NCBI GenBank assembly: GCA_020152595.1
Contig: JAIGNY010002217.1
Coordinates: 481,001-545,000 of the forward strand
DNA length: 64,000 nucleotides
DNA from: Chiridota heheva
Lineage: Eukaryota; Echinodermata; Holothuroidea; Apodida; Chiridotidae
Direction: 5' to 3'
In this document: piece after piece, positions 11,101-22,510 of the stretch
How the letters are laid out: each line of letters opens with the position of its first letter
How positions within the stretch are numbered: the stretch's first letter is position 1
Made by a program: the position numbers and the translations under genes
Notes under the pieces: generated by a model
Databases searched by the model: none
Told to the model about the DNA's origin: nothing
The model's input: the letters and a program-made list of their open reading frames with translations, nothing else

Positions 11101-14100
11101 GGCTGAACACATCCCCTCAAGTTATCTTAGCTAGCTCTGTATTACAGTTACACCCTTGCAGCTTCATTAGGCTGAACACATCCCCTCAAGTTATCTTAGC
11201 TAGCTCTGTATTACAGTTACACCCTTGCAGCCTCATTAGGCTGAACACATTCCCTCAAGTTATCTTAGCTAGCTCTGTATTACAGTTACACCCTTGCAGC
11301 TTCATTAGGCTGAACACATTCCTCAAGTTATCTTAGCTAGCTCTGTATTACAGTTACACCCTTGCAGCCTCATTAGGCTGAACACATTCCCTCAAGTTAT
11401 CTTAGCTAGCTCTGTATTACAGTTACACCCTTGCAGCTTCATTAGGCTGAACACATCCCCTCAAGTTATCTTAGCTAGCTCTGTATTACAGTTACACCCT
11501 TGCAGCCTCATTAGGCTGAACACATTCCCTCAAGTCATCTTAGCTAGCTCTGTATTACAGTTACACCCTTGCAGCTTCATTAGGCTGAACACATTCCCTC
11601 AAGTCATCTTAGCTAGCTCTGTATTACAGTTACACCCTTGCAGCTTCATCGGGCTGAACACATCCCCTCAAGTTATCTTAGCTAGCTCTGTATTACAGTT
11701 ACACCCTTGCAGCTTCATCGGGCTGAACACATCCCCTCAAGTTATATTAGCTAGCTCTGTATTACAGTTACACCCTTGCAGCCTCATTATGCTGAACACA
11801 TTTCCTCAGTTATCTTAGCTAGCTCTATATTACAGTTACACCCTTGCAGCTTCATTAGGCTGAACACATCTCCTCAAGTTATCTTAGCTAGCTCTGTATT
11901 ACAGTTACACCCTTGCAGCTTCATTAGGCTGAACACATCCCCTCAAGTTATCTTAGCTAGCTCTGTATTACAGTGACATGCTTGCAGCTTTATTAGACTG
12001 AACACATTCCCTCAAGTTATCTTAGCTAGCTCTGTATTACAGTTACACCCTTGCAGCTTCATTAGGCTGAACACATTCCCTCAAGTTATCTTAGCTAGCT
12101 CTGTATTACAGTTACACCCTTGCAGCCTCATTAGGCTGAACACATTCCCTCAAGTTATCTTAGCTAGCTCTGTATTACAGTTACACCCTTGCAGCTTCAT
12201 TAGGCTGAACACATTCCCTCAAGTTATCTTAGCTAGCTCTGTATTACAGTTACACCCTTGCAGCTTCATTAGGCTGAACACTTTCCCTCAAGTTATCTTA
12301 GCTAGCTCTGTATTACAGTTACACCCTTGCAGCTTCATTAGGCTGAACACATCTCCTCAAGTTATCTTAGCTAGCTCTGTATTACAGTTACACCCTTGCA
12401 GCCTCATTAGGCTGAACACATTCCCTCAAGTTATCTTAGCTAGCTCTGTATTACAGTTACACCCTTGCAGCCTCATTAGGCTGAACACATCTCCTCAAGT
12501 TATCTTAGCTAGCTCTGTATTACAGTTACACCCTTGCAGCCTCATTAGGCTGAACACATTCCCTCAAGTTATCTTAGCTAGCTCTGTATTACAGTTACAC
12601 CCTTGCAGCCTCATTAGGCTGAACACATTCCCTCAAGTTATCTTAGCTAGCTCTGTATTACAGTTACACCCTTGCAGCCTCATTAGGCTGAACACATTCC
12701 TCAAGTCATCTTAGCTAGCTCTGTATTACAGTTACACCCTTGCAGCCTCATTAGGCTGAACACATTCCTCAAGTTATCTTAGCTAGCTCTGTATTACAGT
12801 TACACCCTTGCAGCCTCATTAGGCTGAACACATCCCCTCAAGTCATCTTAGCTAGCTCTGTATTACAGTTACACCCTTGCAGCCTCATTAGGCTGAACAC
12901 ATTCCCTCAAGTTATCTTAGCTAGCTCTGTATTACAGTTACACCCTTGCAGCTTCATCGGGCTGAACACATTCCCTCAAGTTATCTTAGCTAGCTCTGTA
13001 TTACAGTTACACCCTTGCAGCCTCATTAGGCTGAACACATTCCCTCAAGTTATCTTAGCTAGCTCTGTATTACAGTTACACCCTTGCAGCCTCATTAGGC
13101 TGAACACATCTCCTCAAGTTATCTTAGCTAGCTCTGTATTACAGTTACACCCTTGCAGCTTTATTAGGCTGAACACATTCCCTCAAGTTATCTTAGCTAG
13201 CTCTGTATTACAGTTACACCCTTGCAGCCTCATTAGGCTGAACACATTCCCTCAAGTTATCTTAGCTAGCTCTGTATTACAGTTACACCCTTGCAGCCTC
13301 ATTAGGCTGAACACATCTCCTCAAGTTATCTTAGCTAGCTCTGTATTACAGTTACACCCTTGCAGCTTTATTAGGCTGAACACATCTCCTCAAGTTATCT
13401 TAGCTAGCTCTGTATTACAGTGACATGCTTGCAGCCTCATTAGGCTGAACACATCCCCTCAAGTTATCTTAGCTAGCTCTGTATTACAGTTACACCCTTG
13501 CAGCCTCATTAGGCTGAACACATTCCCTCAAGTTATCTTAGCTAGCTCTGTATTACAGTTACACCCTTGCAGCTTCATTAGGCTGAACACATCTCCTCAA
13601 GTTATCTTAGCTAGCTCTGTATTACAGTTACACCCTTGCAGCTTCATTATGCTGAACACATTCCCTCAATTTATCTTAGCTAGCTCTGTATTACAGTTAC
13701 ACCCTTGCAGCTTCATTAGGCTGAACACATTCCCTCAATTTATCTTAGCTAGCTCTGTATTACAGTTACACCCTTGCAGCTTCATTATGCTGAACACATT
13801 CCCTCAATTTATCTTAGCTAGCTCTGTATTACAGTTACACCCTTGCAGCCTCATTAGGCTGAACACATCTCCTCAAGTTATCTTAGCTAGGTCTGTATTA
13901 CAGTTACACCCTTGCAGCTTCATTAGGCTGAACACATTCCCTCAATTTATCTTAGCTAGCTCTGTATTACAGTTACACCCTTGCAGCTTCATTAGGCTGA
14001 ACACATTCCCTCAATTTATCTTAGCTAGCTCTGTATTACAGTTACACCCTTGCAGCCTCATTAGGCTGAACACATTCCCTCAAGTCATCTTAGCTAGCTC

Positions 14101-15878
14101 TGTATTACAGTTACACCCTTGCAGCTTCATTATGCTGAACACATTCCCTCAAGTTATCTTAGCTAGCTCTGTATTACAGTTACACCCTTGCAGCTTCATT
14201 AGGCTGAACACATTCCCTCAAGTCATCTTAGCTAGCTCTGTATTACAGTTACACCCTTGCAGCTTCATTATGCTGAACACATCCCCTCAAGTTATCTTAG
14301 CTAGCTCTGTATTACAGTTACACCCTTGCAGCTTCATTAGGCTGAACACATCCCCTCAAGTTATCTTAGCTAGCTCTGTATTACAGTTACACCCTTGCAG
14401 CTTCATTAGGCTGAACACATTTCCTCAGTTATCTTAGCTAGCTCTATATTACAGTTACACCCTTGCAGCTTTATTAGGCTGAACACATCTCCTCAAGTTA
14501 TATTAGCTAGCTCTGTATTACAGTTACACCCTTGCAGCTTCATTAGGCTGAACACATCCCCTCAAGTTATCTTAGCTAGCTCTGTATTACAGTTACACCC
14601 TTGCAGCTTCATCGGGCTGAACACATCCCCTCAAGTTATCTTAGCTAGCTCTGTATTACAGTGACATGCTTGCAGCCTCATTAGGCTGAACACATCTCCT
14701 CAAGTTATCTTAGCTAGCTCTGTATTACAGTTACACCCTTGCAGCTTCATTAGGCTGAACACATTCCCTCAAGTTATCTTAGCTAGCTCTGTATTACAGT
14801 TACACCCTTGCAGCTTCATTAGGCTGAACACATTCCCTCAAGTTATCTTAGCTAGCTCTATATTACAGTTAAACCCTTGCAGCTTCATTAGGCTGAACAC
14901 ATCTCCTCAATTTATCTTAGCTAGCTCTGTATTACAGTTACACCCTTGCAGCTTCATTAGGCTGAACACATTCCCTCAAGTTATATTAGCTAGCTCTGTA
15001 TTACAGTTACACCCTTGCAGCTTTATTAGGCTGAACACATCCCCTCAAGTTATCTTAGCTAGCTCTGTATTACAGTTACACCCTTGCAGCCTCATTAGGC
15101 TGAACACATTCCCTCAAGTTATCTTAGCTAGCTCTGTATTACAGTTACACCCTTGCAGCCTCATTAGGCTGAACACATCTCCTCAAGTTATCTTAGCTAG
15201 CTCTGTATTACAGTTACACCCTTGCAGCTTCATTAGGCTGAACACATTCCCTCAAGTTATCTTAGCTAGCTCTGTATTACAGTTACACCCTTGCAGCCTC
15301 ATTAGGCTGAACACATCCCCTCAAGTTATCTTAGCTAGCTCTGTATTACGGTTACACCCTTGCAGCTTCATTATGCTGAACACATCCCCTCAAGTTATCT
15401 TAGCTAGCTCTGTATTACAGTTACACCCTTGCAGCTTCATTAGGCTGAACACATCCCCTCAAGTCATCTTAGCTAGCTCTGTATTACAGTTACACCCTTG
15501 CAGCTTCATTATGCTGAACACATCCCCTCAAGTTATCTTAGCTAGCTCTGTATTACAGTTACACCCTTGCAGCTTCATTAGGCTGAACACATCCCCTCAA
15601 GTCATCTTAGCTAGCTCTGTATTACAGTTACACCCTTGCAGCTTCATTAGGCTGAACACATCTCAAGTTATCTTAGCTAGCTCTGTATTACAGTTACACC
15701 CTTGCAGCTTCATTAGGCTAAACACATCCCCTCAAGTCATCTTAGCTAGCTCTGTATTACAGTTACACCCTTGCAGCTTCATTAGGCTGAACACATCTCC
15801 TCAAGTTATCTTAGCTAGCTCTGTATTACAGTTACACCCTTGCAGCTTCATTAGGCTAAACACATCCCCTCAAGTTAT
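5137..15878 (+). repeat. 69-bp satellite array, about 155 copies, inside an FNDC3-like intron
   Basis: The unit contains CTTAGCTAGCTCTGTATTAC, then AGTTACACCCTTGCAGCTTC, then ATTAGGCTGAACACATCCCC and TCAAGTTAT. The period is 69 bp. Copies differ at a few fixed sites: CTTC/CCTC/TTTATT, ATTAGG/ATTATG/ATCGGG, ATCCCC/ATTCCC/ATCTCC, and AAGTTAT/AATTTAT/AACTTAT/AAGTCAT. Some copies are 1-3 bp shorter. A rare variant reads CAGTGACATGCTTGC in place of CAGTTACACCCTTGC. Because 69 is a multiple of three, open frames with a 23-residue period (LASSVLQLHPCSFIRLNTSP...) run for up to 360 codons and break wherever a shorter unit occurs. No start context, splice sites or non-periodic sequence support coding. 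Each unit carries the palindrome AGCTAGCT. Confidence 0.97.
7412..11480 (+). repeat. Higher-order duplication within the satellite (30 units, 2070 bp)
   Basis: Diagnostic variant units recur at a spacing of 2070 bp (30 x 69): CTCTCTATTA at 7481 and 9551, TATATTACAG at 7621 and 9691, CTTCATTATG at 7921 and 9991, and the TGACATGCTTG variant at 7422 and 9492. The spacing falls to 2067 bp by 8871/10938 because of a 2-bp deletion near 10218 in the second copy and a 1-bp insertion near 8605 in the first. The two blocks are adjacent (about 7412-9481 and 9482-11480), so this is a recent tandem duplication of a 30-unit segment. The second block has lost about one unit near its end. Confidence 0.85.
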
Positions 15879-15881
15879 TAA

Positions 15882-16427
15882 AGGAATTTTCCATTGATTT
15901 TCAATTTTTCACATATGATAGAAAAAATTTGTAGGAACAAAGTGGTAAAAAAGAAAAAAACCCAATGGTAATATCTTATTCCGTTTAAAAGTTATAACAA
16001 TTTAGAGAGTAGAACAATGTGCTTAAAAACACCTTGTACAGTATTGTCCTTTAGCTTGGTGATGTCATCAAGGCAATTCCAATTTAGTTATGTATTTCTT
16101 ATCAATTTAATCACACTTTTTTACATTATTGAACAGCATTTTTGATTCATTATAGAGAAAGGATGGAATATATAATTTACAAGAAAACATTTTTTGTTTT
16201 TCTTTGTGTACATCACATTTACAATGAGAATGTAATCCAAATCATTTTTAAATTGTCTCTATGACATCACATATGTTGCCAATAAGTCACTTTTGTCCAA
16301 ATTAAAAAAAACTTCAAAATTTCGTAACTTTTAAACGGAATAAGATATTAACATAGTTTTTTTCACCACTTTGTTTTTAAACTTTTCTCTATCATATGAA
16401 AAAATGAAAATCCATGGAAAAATTTCT
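15882..16427. mobile_element. MITE with long inverted ends, flanked by TTAA (family M1)
   Basis: The element begins AGGAATTTTCCATTGATTTT and ends with the inverse (AATCCATGGAAAAATTTCT), with TTAA on both sides (15878-15881 and 16428-16431). The inverted arms run for about 120 bp each and include ATATCTTATTCCGTTTAAAA and its complement. There is no coding sequence. Its left edge coincides with the right end of the satellite. Related copies lie at 55345-56054 and 56081-56652. TTAA target duplication is typical of the piggyBac superfamily, but these ends do not start with the usual CCC, so the mobilising transposase is not known. Confidence 0.8.
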
Positions 16428-16431
16428 TTAA

Positions 16432-17591
16432 TCACATTCTCATGTATATTTGCTGATGCTAATGTTGTATGCTACTCATACGGCTTACAACAATGAATTA
16501 AAAGAATAGTAGTATAGTATGATAGTAGCAATGCTATCACGAAACGCTAAATCGACCCAGACGAGAACACAGGTAGGGCGTATGGACAGATAAACATCGA
16601 CAACCAAGTCAATGTCCACGGCCTTTGATAACCAGTTGTAGTGCACTGGCGTGTCTACCCAACCCAGGCTTGAACCCAGGGCCTCGTGGTCTGTAGACAG
16701 GTATGATAACCGCTACACCACAGTTAGTAGACTTATAATCATCTCCATTTGTCTGCCCTTTTATGCATCACAAGGTTTGCAGATACAAGAAAATCCTTGA
16801 GACTTTTATTCTCCCTAACGGACTAATTTAAAAACATTACGGTCAAAATTGAATAATGCTCAACTCAGAATTGAATATTCTAGTTAAAAAAGAACCAAAC
16901 AAAATATTTTGTTTGGTGTTTGTAGACAAAAAATGACAATTATTCTCAAATGTTTTGCAGCAGGTTTTAAAGTAGCCTAATATTGTTCTTGTGCGTTTTA
17001 CATTCCATAACAATTATACCTTCAAAACAACTTAACTCTCGAGTCAAATTGCGTAAAGCAGGGGGCGCAATTCCTGCTTTGCTGTGTAAGGTAAATAGAC
17101 AGATAGAGCTTTAAATTCTGATCAGATTAGTCTTTAAATTATGATAGTAGCACCTGGAATTTCCGAATTTTGACTTTAATAGCAAGAAATATTAATGTAT
17201 GCAAAAGTCATGTTTTATGAAAGATAGGACAGCTTGAAATCTTAAATGTGATTCTGTAAAATTCTGTGCTAAATTTCAGTCATTGGAAATCCAAAATCTC
17301 TTGGTCTTATTCACCTGCTCCTGTTTAAAGAGCGCTGCTGGAGAATTGAAAAAACGATAAATTCATAGGTTTTCTGTAATGATGTCATCAAGTTACAATC
17401 AAATTTGTATAATTTATTATAATAAGGCTTTATAATTCAATATCTAACTGATTCCGATACAACCTTTTGTTATTTTCGTTGTTCATAGCCTATTATTCTT
17501 TGAACTCATGTTGTTGCTTTCCCGCCCATTGATCCTGAAGATTATTGTTCTTATGTTTGTGGTATGCTTTTCCATTTTAGCCCCAAAATAG
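16432..17591 (+). other. Intronic DNA between MITE and next FNDC3-like exon
   Basis: Contains a minus-strand tRNA-derived SINE (listed separately). At about 17370-17545 there is a diverged copy of the dispersed repeat that is expanded at 22010-22510; the shared words are TTCATAGCCTATT and ATAATTTATTATAA. No other feature seen. Confidence 0.55.
16530..16737 (-). mobile_element. tRNA-derived SINE (family S1), minus strand
   Basis: On the minus strand the head reads ACTGTGGTGTAGCGGTTATC, which resembles a tRNA-Val-type A box (TGGTGTAGCGG). A B-box-like GGGTTCAAGCC lies about 40 bases on. A shared body follows: ACATTGACTTGGTTGTCGAT and GTGTTCTCGTC. It is the same family as the copies at 41911, 56962 and 57171. 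It lies antisense within the FNDC3-like intron. Confidence 0.75.
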
Positions 17592-17722
17592 TTGAAAAGA
17601 TGGAGACTTCGTGCAGTGTTTCATGGACGAAGCTTCCTCCCATGCAAGATGACCAGCTCCTGTACCAGTGTCAGTGCTTGCGAAGCAGGGACGATGACAA
17701 GCGTGAAGATGACTTAAAGATG
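17592..17722 (+). CDS. FNDC3-like gene, exon: first half of the last FN3 domain
   Basis: The frame encodes EKMETSCSVSWTKLPPMQDD and then LLYQCQCLRSRDDDKREDDL. The core Trp (SVSW) and the C-strand Tyr (LLYQCQ) fit an FN3 A-C half. The donor GTAGGTG starts at 17723 in phase 0. Two acceptors are close together. The TTTTCCATTTTAG ending at 17580 looks better but would shift the frame relative to the exon ending at 3995. The AATAG ending at 17591 keeps the frame (C + TT = Leu) and is used here. If 17580 is the real acceptor, a further small exon must lie between 3995 and 17580. Confidence 0.75.
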
Positions 17723-18403
17723 GTAGGTGCCATTGATAAGTATTAGTCATTGGGACCATGGCTGGTGGACCATGGTTGGTATGTATATTGGCGCTTTTTT
17801 GAAACTTCTTTGGCTGCCAAACATTTTTGATCGAGAAATACAGTAGGTATAAAATAAAGTTTTAGCCAATGTTCGGATGTGATATTTTGCATCTGTAGAA
17901 GTTATTTATTTATTCCCCAGAATTCATAACAACCTTTTTTTGTTTGCTTTTCAGTACATTTGTCCCCTCCTGGAAAAGCCCCTGGATCCGCCAGTCCCTT
18001 TAATATTTTGAATTTTTTTTTACCTTAGTTTCACTTTGACTTAATTTGGCCTAATTTTGGCCAAAATGTTTTGGCATTTAACGCTTTGAGACATTCTACC
18101 AACCCAGGTTGGGACAGGTTTTCTGTGTAAATGTAATAGTAGGAGTGTAAGTGACTCTACAGGTTGAGCGCACAACTGAAATGCTGAAGGATTAAATCCA
18201 TTGAATTGATTGGTGATTTTCCACCAATGTGTAATTTGTAGGTTGCCTAATTCTCACTCCGCCTACAGTAAAGGGTTGGGTGGTGCTCACCATACATCGG
18301 ATATGGACACTTACTGACTGCAGCGATGGGAAGATTTCTCACTTTTTAACTGAACTTTAAACTCATAACTTTCTAAAAGAATTTTTTCCTACTCCTTTTA
18401 CAG

Positions 18404-18727
18404 ATATACAGAGGAGAAGAATCTTCAGCATGTGCAGAAAATTTGGAGTCCAACTGCGAGTATAGATTTAGGGTCTGTGCCATTAGGGTGTCCACTGAGG
18501 AAGGGAATGAGCTTGTGGGTGTTTACTCACCCTGGGGGGAACCCATGCAGATGTCAAGTTTGCAAAACCTGCCACATCTAGTGACTAGCAGTGACGGCAA
18601 GAGGACAGTCTCTGGAAAGAACGAGCAAAAGCCATGGGAGGACCAGCACGTGGCAGCTGTCATAATGGCAATTCTCTTCATCAGTGCAATTGTAATTGCC
18701 TTTGTTTTACAATGGTGGGTTAGTTAA
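18404..18727 (+). CDS. FNDC3-like gene, terminal coding exon with membrane anchor
   Basis: The acceptor TCCTTTTACAG ends at 18403 and joins in phase 0. The exon encodes the end of the last FN3 domain (LESNCEYRFRVCAIR, the F-strand motif, then VYSPWGEPM), a short polar linker rich in Ser and Lys, and a hydrophobic segment of about 22 residues (VAAVIMAILFISAIVIAFVL) followed by QWWVS and TAA at 18725. The order of FN3 domains followed by a C-terminal anchor with almost no cytosolic or luminal tail is the FNDC3A/FNDC3B layout. In that family the FN3 chain is thought to face the cytosol or serve as an adhesion and signalling scaffold; the role here is not shown by the sequence. An AATAAA overlaps the stop codon (18727-18732). 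Confidence 0.88.
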   Translation: MYRGEESSACAENLESNCEYRFRVCAIRVSTEEGNELVGVYSPWGEPMQMSSLQNLPHLVTSSDGKRTVSGKNEQKPWEDQHVAAVIMAILFISAIVIAFVLQWWVS

Positions 18728-19474
18728 ATAAAGGGGTGTGGCTTGAATATTTTTCCAACATTGGAAGGCAATTTTCTCACGAGACTTAAAAAAGAAGTGA
18801 TTTGGTCACCTTGAGAGAGAGAGAGAGAGAGAGTAAACAAGGGCCTTTTAAATCAATGTTTTGTAAGTTTTCTTTGGTGGAAGCAATTGTAAAGGGGCTG
18901 TGTGGAGGTCTTGTGTTGTCAGTGGGATACCGCTGCCACCATGCGTACTCTGGTGTGAGATTATGTCTCTCACTTATTCAGAGAAGAGTGTTGCTTTGAG
19001 GAAGAAGCATGAAGTGGTTGCAGATCGAAGCAGTGCTTAACTCTCGTCGTCTCATTGACTTTTAAGGATTTAACATTGGCAGTTTGTTTTTTGACGTTAT
19101 GATGAAAATTCTGGCTAATTGTATTGTGAAGCATTTTATAGCTGCCCGAAAAATTATAAAATAAATCTTTCTGTGTATGTGCTGCCACCACTAGTTGTCA
19201 TGCTGCCAATAAGAATTTAAAATGAACATTGGCATCATCGCATTAAAGAAAAGGGGTGTGACGGTTTTAATTCGAATAATTTTTCGCTATCAATGCCTTT
19301 GTTGCATTATGGGTAGCTTTTATCAGAATATATTTTCGTTTATCCCATATCAAAGATTATTCAGGAATAGCTGATGTTTTGAGAGTGGAATGAACGACAA
19401 AAATAGAAAGAAAACTCACTACTGTATATGGTCACAAAAGTTCAACTCAGTTCGTAGCTTGTTTTATATATATA

Positions 19475-19540
<66 letters not shown>

Positions 19541-20365
19541 TGTTTTAACATATAGATAGTAAATATTGCTATAAACTTTGTTTAAAATTGCTTTTTGTAA
19601 ACAAAGTAACAATATAAGTTGTTGTTCGACAGTGGTAATGTTTCTCTCTTCTTTCTTGTAGATAAGTTCATGAGGACATGCATTTTTTTCTTAGAAAAAA
19701 TATGCACAATGTTTGCCATATAATCTCTTCATTTGAATGTAGGAAGTATGTCATGAAAAGAAATGACACGAAGGGAAAATGTTGATGTAATTCATTCTAA
19801 AAAGTGTGCTATCTTAATTGAAGTGCCTAGAGTTATCTTAAAAATGTATATTTTATATGCTTATTCTGTGTTGTTAAAAAGATTTATGTTGTTAGATGAT
19901 TTACAGAAACGTATTGCTATGTGAGGTACATGGGAAGAAATGGTCTAGGGAAATGGTGTTTCTTTTCATGAATATGCATCAGTGTTTAATACATTTTCAT
20001 TGGTTTATTGAAGAAGGGTTTTGATGAATTTGAATGGTCAATGGAAAGAATGGTTTTGTTTGTATATTGGGCCCCATTGTGATTGGAGGGTTCTGTTGTT
20101 CTGCTTCCTTAGCATAGGTGTATAACTAATGAAATCATAAATCATTTGTAAATGCTGATTATAAATGTCTCAAATCTTAAGTATTTAGTGTGCTTGCAAA
20201 CCACACTCATATTGTAAATCATAAATGAACATGAAAGCAATGAGTTTTTTAAGCTACATGCTAAAAACCCACATAATTTGCTTGTTACTCTCCAAGCATG
20301 TTTGCTTGCAACTGACACATGGTTTCCTACAAACCTACACGCATTGTTCCATTACAAATCCTCAC
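18728..20365 (+). other. Probable 3' UTR and downstream flank of the FNDC3-like gene
   Basis: AT-rich and without a plausible reading frame. It holds AATAAA at 18727-18732 and again at 19160-19165 (either could be the poly(A) signal), a (GA)n tract at 18812-18833 and a (TA)n tract at about 19470-19537. The true 3' end cannot be fixed from sequence alone. Confidence 0.5.
19470..19537. repeat. (TA)n microsatellite
   Basis: A TA dinucleotide run of about 65 bp, with a few AAAT interruptions at its left edge. Confidence 0.95.
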
Positions 20366-20375
20366 ATACAGTTGT

Positions 20376-20583
20376 ATGCAAACACATATTGTTGCTTGCA
20401 AACACATATTGTTGCTTGCAAACACATATTGTTGCTTGCAAACACATATTGTTGCTTGCAAACACATATTGTTGCTTGCAAACACATATTGTTTCTTGAA
20501 AACACATATGGCTGCTGGCAAACACATACAGTTGCTTGCAAACACATATGGTTGCTTGCAAACACATATGGTTGCTTGCAAAC
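20376..20583. repeat. 20-bp minisatellite, about 10 copies
   Basis: The unit is TTGCTTGCAAACACATATTG. The last four units change to ATGG or ACAG in the variable part. Open frames across it are due to periodicity. A related TTGCAAACC word occurs upstream near 20195, suggesting growth from a local seed. Confidence 0.92.
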
Positions 20584-20627
20584 CCCACAGTTTGTTCATA
20601 AGTCTTACACACTTGGCGTGGAAGTCA

Positions 20628-20700
20628 CTTATGTGACTTAAGCCACTCATATGACTTAAGCCACTCATGTGACTTAAGCCACTCATGTGACTTACGCCAC
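20628..20700. repeat. 18-bp tandem repeat, about 4 copies
   Basis: The unit is CCACTCATGTGACTTAAG. It directly follows the 20-bp array, after a 45-bp spacer. Confidence 0.85.
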
Positions 20701-20864
20701 ACAATCAGTCTCTTAAATCACACCCATGCTTGCAAGCCACACTCAGGTTTGCGAGCCAGAGAAGGCTTGCAGACCACACATTATTTTCATTACTGTAAGA
20801 ACTACTTAGTTTTTACAAGGACTGGTGCATTTTTATCATTATTATAATTGAAAACTTTTTGGTC

Positions 20865-21114
<250 letters not shown>

Positions 21115-21756
21115 ATACATACATACACACTTTTTCTTTTATACAAATAGCCTTTTTCTTTCTGAAAACTGAAATATGACAGTCTGTCTTAGTTACTGGT
21201 ATGCTGGCTTTGATTTATTTTACTTCGGTTGAGTTACACGTCTACAATTTAAAATATTGTCTGTTAATGGATAAGTATGGATCCTATGTATGGGTATAAA
21301 AGCAGATATTCACTTCTTCAATTGTTAGGTTTTGTGACAATTAAAAAATGGCATACTTCATTGAATCTTGATATGATTGTCTTAAACTTGATTCTCTGAA
21401 AGAAAATCTTTGGAGAAGTATCACAAGTGTTCACTGTATATGAATGTGAGTAGTTTTATGTTTCAACAATGAAAATTATATTAACAAGAAAATAGAGAAA
21501 GTGTAGATGGGTGTGATGTAGATGGGTGTGATACTTTTATGCATATCTTTTCCCAAGATTAAGCAGTACATTCTTTACAGATACTTCAGAGCTCACATTT
21601 TACTCAGAAACTTATCTTGGTGTTATTGAGAGGATTAAATGTGTTTGACATAAACTGATGAAAATATAGTAAAAAAGCTGTCGTGTTTTGGCCAAGTGGT
21701 CTCTTAGATTTACAGTTGGACTGATGATATGGGCTGACATACAAACCTTAGGAAAG

Positions 21757-21890
21757 GCTCACAATTCCAACTGCCCAGACATGGCCAGTGATGTCATGCT
21801 TCAGTGCATAAATACTATGCACTTTTTTGTATATATGCACTGAAGCATGACTTTACTGGCCATGTCTGGGCAGTTGGAATTGTGAGCTTT
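21757..21890. repeat. Near-perfect hairpin (inverted repeat, arms about 53 bp)
   Basis: The left arm begins CTCACAATTCCAACTGCCCA at 21758 and runs to TGCTTCAGTGCATA. The right arm is its inverse, from TATGCACTGAAGCATGA to GCAGTTGGAATTGTGAG at 21886. The arms differ at a few positions only (GATGTCAT against ACTTTACT), and the loop is about 20 bases. It could be a small foldback or MITE element or a transcribed stem-loop. It is longer than a typical animal pre-miRNA stem. Confidence 0.85.
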
Positions 21891-22009
21891 TTTTATACTG
21901 GAATAAAAGCTCAGCTGTTATTTTAATGAATAAATTGTCATAACCAAAACATTTTCTCCTGACAAAATCAAGAAAAGAATATACGTAAAGTAATGGACTT
22001 TAAGGTATA

Positions 22010-22510
22010 TGAACGTATATGGACAGGTAAAGAATTGGTATGATGCAGATTCAAAATGTCTTATATCCAACTGCTCCCACTAATATTGATGGAGGATTGT
22101 AACCAATAAGTTAACATAATAACATTTAAGCTTTTCTTGTTGTGATGTCACAAAATTCCAAATAGCATTTGCATAATTTATTATAAGGCCCGAAACATTA
22201 AAATGTTATAAAAATGGTCAATTTTAATCAATTTTGATGAAACAGTTTGAGTGTTTTCATGGTTCATAGCCTATTTTCGTGGTTCATAGCCTATTTTGAT
22301 GGTTCATAGCCTATTTCTGTGGTTTATAGCCGATTTTTGTGGTTGATAGCCTATTTTCATGGTTCATAGCCTATTTTCATGGTTCATAGCCTATTTTCGT
22401 GGTTTATAGCATATTTTCATGGTTCATTGCCTATTTTTATGGTTTATAGCATATTTTCTTCCAATGAAGCTTAAGTTGTTGCTATCGGTCCATAGATCTT
22501 GAAAGTAATA
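22010..22510. mobile_element. Dispersed repeat copy with internal 20-bp VNTR (22256-22458)
   Basis: The ends carry related inverted words: GTATATGGACAGGTAA near 22015 and the inverse of CTATGGACCGATAGCAAC near 22490. The interior matches the unit at about 17370-17545 and, inverted, parts of 40163-40320 (AGATATATGGACAGGTAGCA, TTTGTGACCTCA). In this copy the word TTTTCATGGTTCATAGCCTA is repeated about ten times with a 19-20 bp period; the relative at 17480 has it once. Classed as a MITE-like element; the transposon family is not known. Confidence 0.55.

Noticed and set aside
5448-15897. Long open frames of a 23-residue repeat protein (LASSVLQLHPCSF...), up to 360 codons
   Set aside because: They follow from a 69-bp (3 x 23) satellite unit without an in-frame stop. 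They break at every 68-bp unit, have no non-repeat coding ends, and lie inside an intron of an FNDC3-like gene.
20366-20700. CRISPR-like array
   Set aside because: Repeats of 20 and 18 bp are directly adjacent without unique spacers; this is a minisatellite in a eukaryotic context.
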